This document shows, in pieces, positions 7,088 through 8,453 of a stretch of 8,453 nucleotides of DNA. Position 1 is the stretch's first letter. Each line of letters starts with the position of its first letter. The notes beneath the pieces are model-generated. The model saw nothing but the letters and a program-made list of their open reading frames with translations. It did not search any database and was not told the origin of the DNA. This DNA is from an uncultured Alphaproteobacteria bacterium (GTDB lineage: Bacteria; Pseudomonadota; Alphaproteobacteria; Rickettsiales; Midichloriaceae), in contig CAIOSF010000240.1 in assembly GCA_903860855.1 (NCBI GenBank), positions 1 to 8,453 on the forward strand, in the 5' to 3' direction. The position numbers and the translations under genes were made by a program.

Positions 7088-7513
7088 GTGACTGATCAAA
7101 ATGTAGCAAAGCTTCAGAAGTTGACTGACTTCAAAGCTACACTGAACAATGGGGCAAAAATAGTTACCAGGTCTTTTGTTTTACTCTGTACGTTTAACCG
7201 CGACTACAAGGTATTTGAATACGGAATCATAGCCAGCAAAAAGGTAGGTGGAGCAGTTCAGAGGAATCGCTGCAAAAGACTATTACGATCAGCCATCGCC
7301 GCTATTGCACACAAAATAAAGATACCAGTAAGAACTGTGTTGATAGCAAGGTCAGGATTAATGAAGCAACCGTTCGATGAAATAGTAGGAAGTTTAGACT
7401 GGGCTCTGCGCAAACTCTCCAGTAATCATAACAATAAAGTACACAGTTCCGATAGCGTGGATCGCCCTCATGATACGATAGCAGATTCTAGATTAACTGA
7501 CGGAATCCACTAG
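7088..7513 (+). CDS. rnpA: Ribonuclease P protein component
   Basis: This is the small basic protein that joins the M1 RNA to form RNase P, which removes the 5' leader from precursor tRNAs. The family's opening is seen at 10-31 (QKLTDFKATLNNG, then a hydrophobic strand), and the RNR signature is intact at 51-67 (KKVGGAVQRNRCKRLLR, with Arg59-Asn60-Arg61). The strand TVLIAR at 83-88 and the following helix complete the fold near residue 111. The last 30 or so residues, rich in Ser, Asp and His, form an unusual polar tail; at 141 residues it is longer than the common 110-125. The start is GTG, because no ATG lies in frame before the conserved region; only a weak GAGA (7074-7077) precedes it. 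The stop at 7511-7513 overlaps the ribosome binding site of yidD, indicating co-translation. Confidence 0.94.
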   Translation: MTDQNVAKLQKLTDFKATLNNGAKIVTRSFVLLCTFNRDYKVFEYGIIASKKVGGAVQRNRCKRLLRSAIAAIAHKIKIPVRTVLIARSGLMKQPFDEIVGSLDWALRKLSSNHNNKVHSSDSVDRPHDTIADSRLTDGIH

Positions 7514-7517
7514 AGGA
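7512..7517 (+). promoter_or_regulatory. Ribosome binding site of yidD overlapping the rnpA stop
   Basis: AGAGGA covers the last two bases of the rnpA TAG stop and ends 4 nt before the ATG at 7522. The overlap suggests that a ribosome finishing rnpA can restart on yidD, linking the output of the two genes. Confidence 0.6.
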
Positions 7518-7521
7518 TTAA

Positions 7522-7836
7522 ATGAATAAACACTCTTATTCTTGCATTTATAAAAGCCTATATGGAACACTAAAAAATGCCCTAGAAAAAATCTTAAGAG
7601 TTATCGCCCTCTGCTTAATAAGCCTCTATCAAACCATAATATCACCGTTAATGCCGAAATCATGCAGATTCTACCCAAGTTGCTCTGAGTATGCCAGAGT
7701 AGCATTTAAACAATTACCAACAATACAAGCAACTCTTTTAATAGCAAAAAGACTCATCTCCTGTCATCCATTCTCTCGCAAACCATACTATGATCCGGTA
7801 CCTACGATAAAGAAAGGGGATGAACAAATTCTGTAA
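7522..7836 (+). CDS. yidD: Membrane protein insertion efficiency factor YidD
   Basis: This 104-residue protein is a small inner-membrane-associated factor that assists the YidC insertase. The family signature is clear: LYQTIISPLMPKSCRFYPSC at 35-54 followed by SEYARVAF at 55-62, then RLISCHPF at 77-84 and YYDPVP at 89-94, with the conserved cysteines Cys48, Cys54 and Cys81. The N-terminal 25-45 region is a likely amphipathic, membrane-binding helix. The segment normally containing a glycine-rich turn (HG...G) reads QLPTIQATLL here. The N-terminus is some 20 residues longer than in short homologues, but the good ribosome binding site (7512-7517) supports this ATG. It lies 8 nt after rnpA; the frequently adjacent yidC is not the next gene in this window. 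Confidence 0.95.
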   Translation: MNKHSYSCIYKSLYGTLKNALEKILRVIALCLISLYQTIISPLMPKSCRFYPSCSEYARVAFKQLPTIQATLLIAKRLISCHPFSRKPYYDPVPTIKKGDEQIL

Positions 7837-7851
7837 TAAACGTCACGAGCA

Positions 7852-7874
7852 GATGGCTGTAGTATCTAGCCATC
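7852..7874 (+). other. Hairpin between yidD and the HAD gene
   Basis: GATGGCT (7852-7858) and AGCCATC (7868-7874) form a perfect 7-bp stem with a 9-nt loop in the 58-nt spacer. No T-run follows, so it is at best a weak terminator or a processing stem that separates expression of the downstream gene from the rnpA-yidD transcript. Confidence 0.4.
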
Positions 7875-7881
7875 ATAACAT

Positions 7882-7887
7882 GAGGGA
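7882..7887 (+). promoter_or_regulatory. Ribosome binding site that fixes the start of the HAD gene
   Basis: GAGGGA sits 7 nt before the ATG at 7895, the best Shine-Dalgarno match and spacing on the plus strand. In-frame ATGs also exist at 7820 (inside yidD), 7853 and 7880, so this site decides in favour of 7895. Confidence 0.6.
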
Positions 7888-7894
7888 TAATTTA

Positions 7895-8453
7895 ATGAAA
7901 CTTGATTATCAATATACAAAGGCAGCAAACTTACTAGCTTATCTAAAAAAGATAGATCCGGATATGATTCTAGTTGATATAGATGATACACTTTTAACAT
8001 ACGAACCATGCGTAGTAGAGAGTCGTGCTGTGCAGAATAGTTGGTATCATAAGCTTTATTCCATATTTGGCACCATGAAAACCGATACAAATGCGGATGG
8101 TCCAGTAGCTGTTTTGCCAGAACTAAATGATTGGTTAATCAAGCAGGCCGATATTATGCCCCTCATAGGCATAACAAATAGACATGTGAAATATGCAGGT
8201 ATAACCGCAGATGAGTGCAGCGAGTTAGGTATAAGATTTGCAACAATACAAGATGAGCATAATTTTAAGCATAACAATAACCCAATATTATCGCATGGCA
8301 TTATCAATTGTGGTTATCGTCGCTACGATCATTATGCTGAGAGCAAAGGGGCCACCTTTGAAGATTTCGTCAAGGCTATTGAAAATGGCCTATTACCAAA
8401 CCTGACTGAGCCTAAGAGCATTTTGTTTATAGATGACATTCTCTTTAATATCC
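7895..8453 (+). CDS. HAD-superfamily protein, DUF2608-like (3' end cut by the window)
   Basis: 186 complete codons are visible and the frame is open at the right edge. The sequence shows haloacid dehalogenase motifs in order: ILVDIDDTLLT at 25-35 with the nucleophile Asp28 and acid Asp30 (DxDxT), IGITNR at 91-96 (motif II, Thr94), and SILFIDDILFNI at 175-186 (the acidic Asp180-Asp181 of motif IV). The insert between motifs I and II, and the GIRF segment after motif II, fit the DUF2608 family of HAD-like proteins known from Rickettsiales, Legionella and Chlamydiae, whose substrate is not known to me. A phosphatase or related phosphotransfer activity is inferred from the motifs alone. There is no signal peptide from this start. 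It lies 58 nt after yidD, in the same direction. The alternative start at 7820 would add 25 residues overlapping yidD. Confidence 0.75.
   Translation, partial: MKLDYQYTKAANLLAYLKKIDPDMILVDIDDTLLTYEPCVVESRAVQNSWYHKLYSIFGTMKTDTNADGPVAVLPELNDWLIKQADIMPLIGITNRHVKYAGITADECSELGIRFATIQDEHNFKHNNNPILSHGIINCGYRRYDHYAESKGATFEDFVKAIENGLLPNLTEPKSILFIDDILFNI

Noticed and set aside
7866..8307. Two minus-strand ORFs (8090-7866 and 8307-8056) over the HAD gene
   Set aside because: The plus strand here carries intact HAD motifs and a good ribosome binding site; the minus-strand frames have no motif support.

Overview
The window looks like ordinary chromosome from an AT-rich alphaproteobacterium, most likely an obligate intracellular or host-associated one (Rickettsiales- or Holosporales-like). 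Three things point there: an alphaproteobacterial-style uracil-DNA glycosylase with an N-terminal WYRKMG segment and altered Fe-S cysteines, a DUF2608-type HAD protein of the kind known mainly from Rickettsiales, Legionella and Chlamydiae, and a low-GC core-gene sequence with weak Shine-Dalgarno signals. The lineage is inferred from remembered family features, not from a search.

Layout: two divergent gene sets meet at about 6804-6881. Leftward on the minus strand run the uracil-DNA glycosylase (6803-5910), nucleoside diphosphate kinase ndk (5853-5431), a 707-residue protein whose C-terminus resembles the flagellar hook-length control (FliK) domain (5352-3229), and a 937-residue AsmA-family envelope protein (3029-216). 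Rightward on the plus strand run rpmH (ribosomal protein L34, 6882-7022), rnpA (RNase P protein, 7088-7513), yidD (7522-7836) and a HAD-superfamily DUF2608-like protein that runs off the window (7895-8453). rpmH, the HAD gene and the untranslated signals were read directly from the bases.

The plus-strand set is the classic rpmH-rnpA-yidD cluster (translation, RNA processing, membrane protein insertion), with a HAD gene where yidC often follows. The minus-strand set has no single pathway: uracil repair and nucleotide balancing sit beside an envelope lipid-homeostasis protein and a possible export or flagellar protein. The gaps of 56, 78 and 199 nt suggest loose co-transcription at most, and the AsmA gene has a plausible promoter of its own.

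I see no CRISPR array, transposase, tRNA, rRNA or clear rho-independent terminator, and no convincing undescribed multi-gene system. The points most worth a second look are the glycosylase lacking two of the four Fe-S cysteines, the FliK-like gene with an unclear start and a possible one-base lesion at its 5' end, the structured 199-nt spacer in front of the AsmA gene, and the HAD protein attached to the rnpA-yidD cluster.
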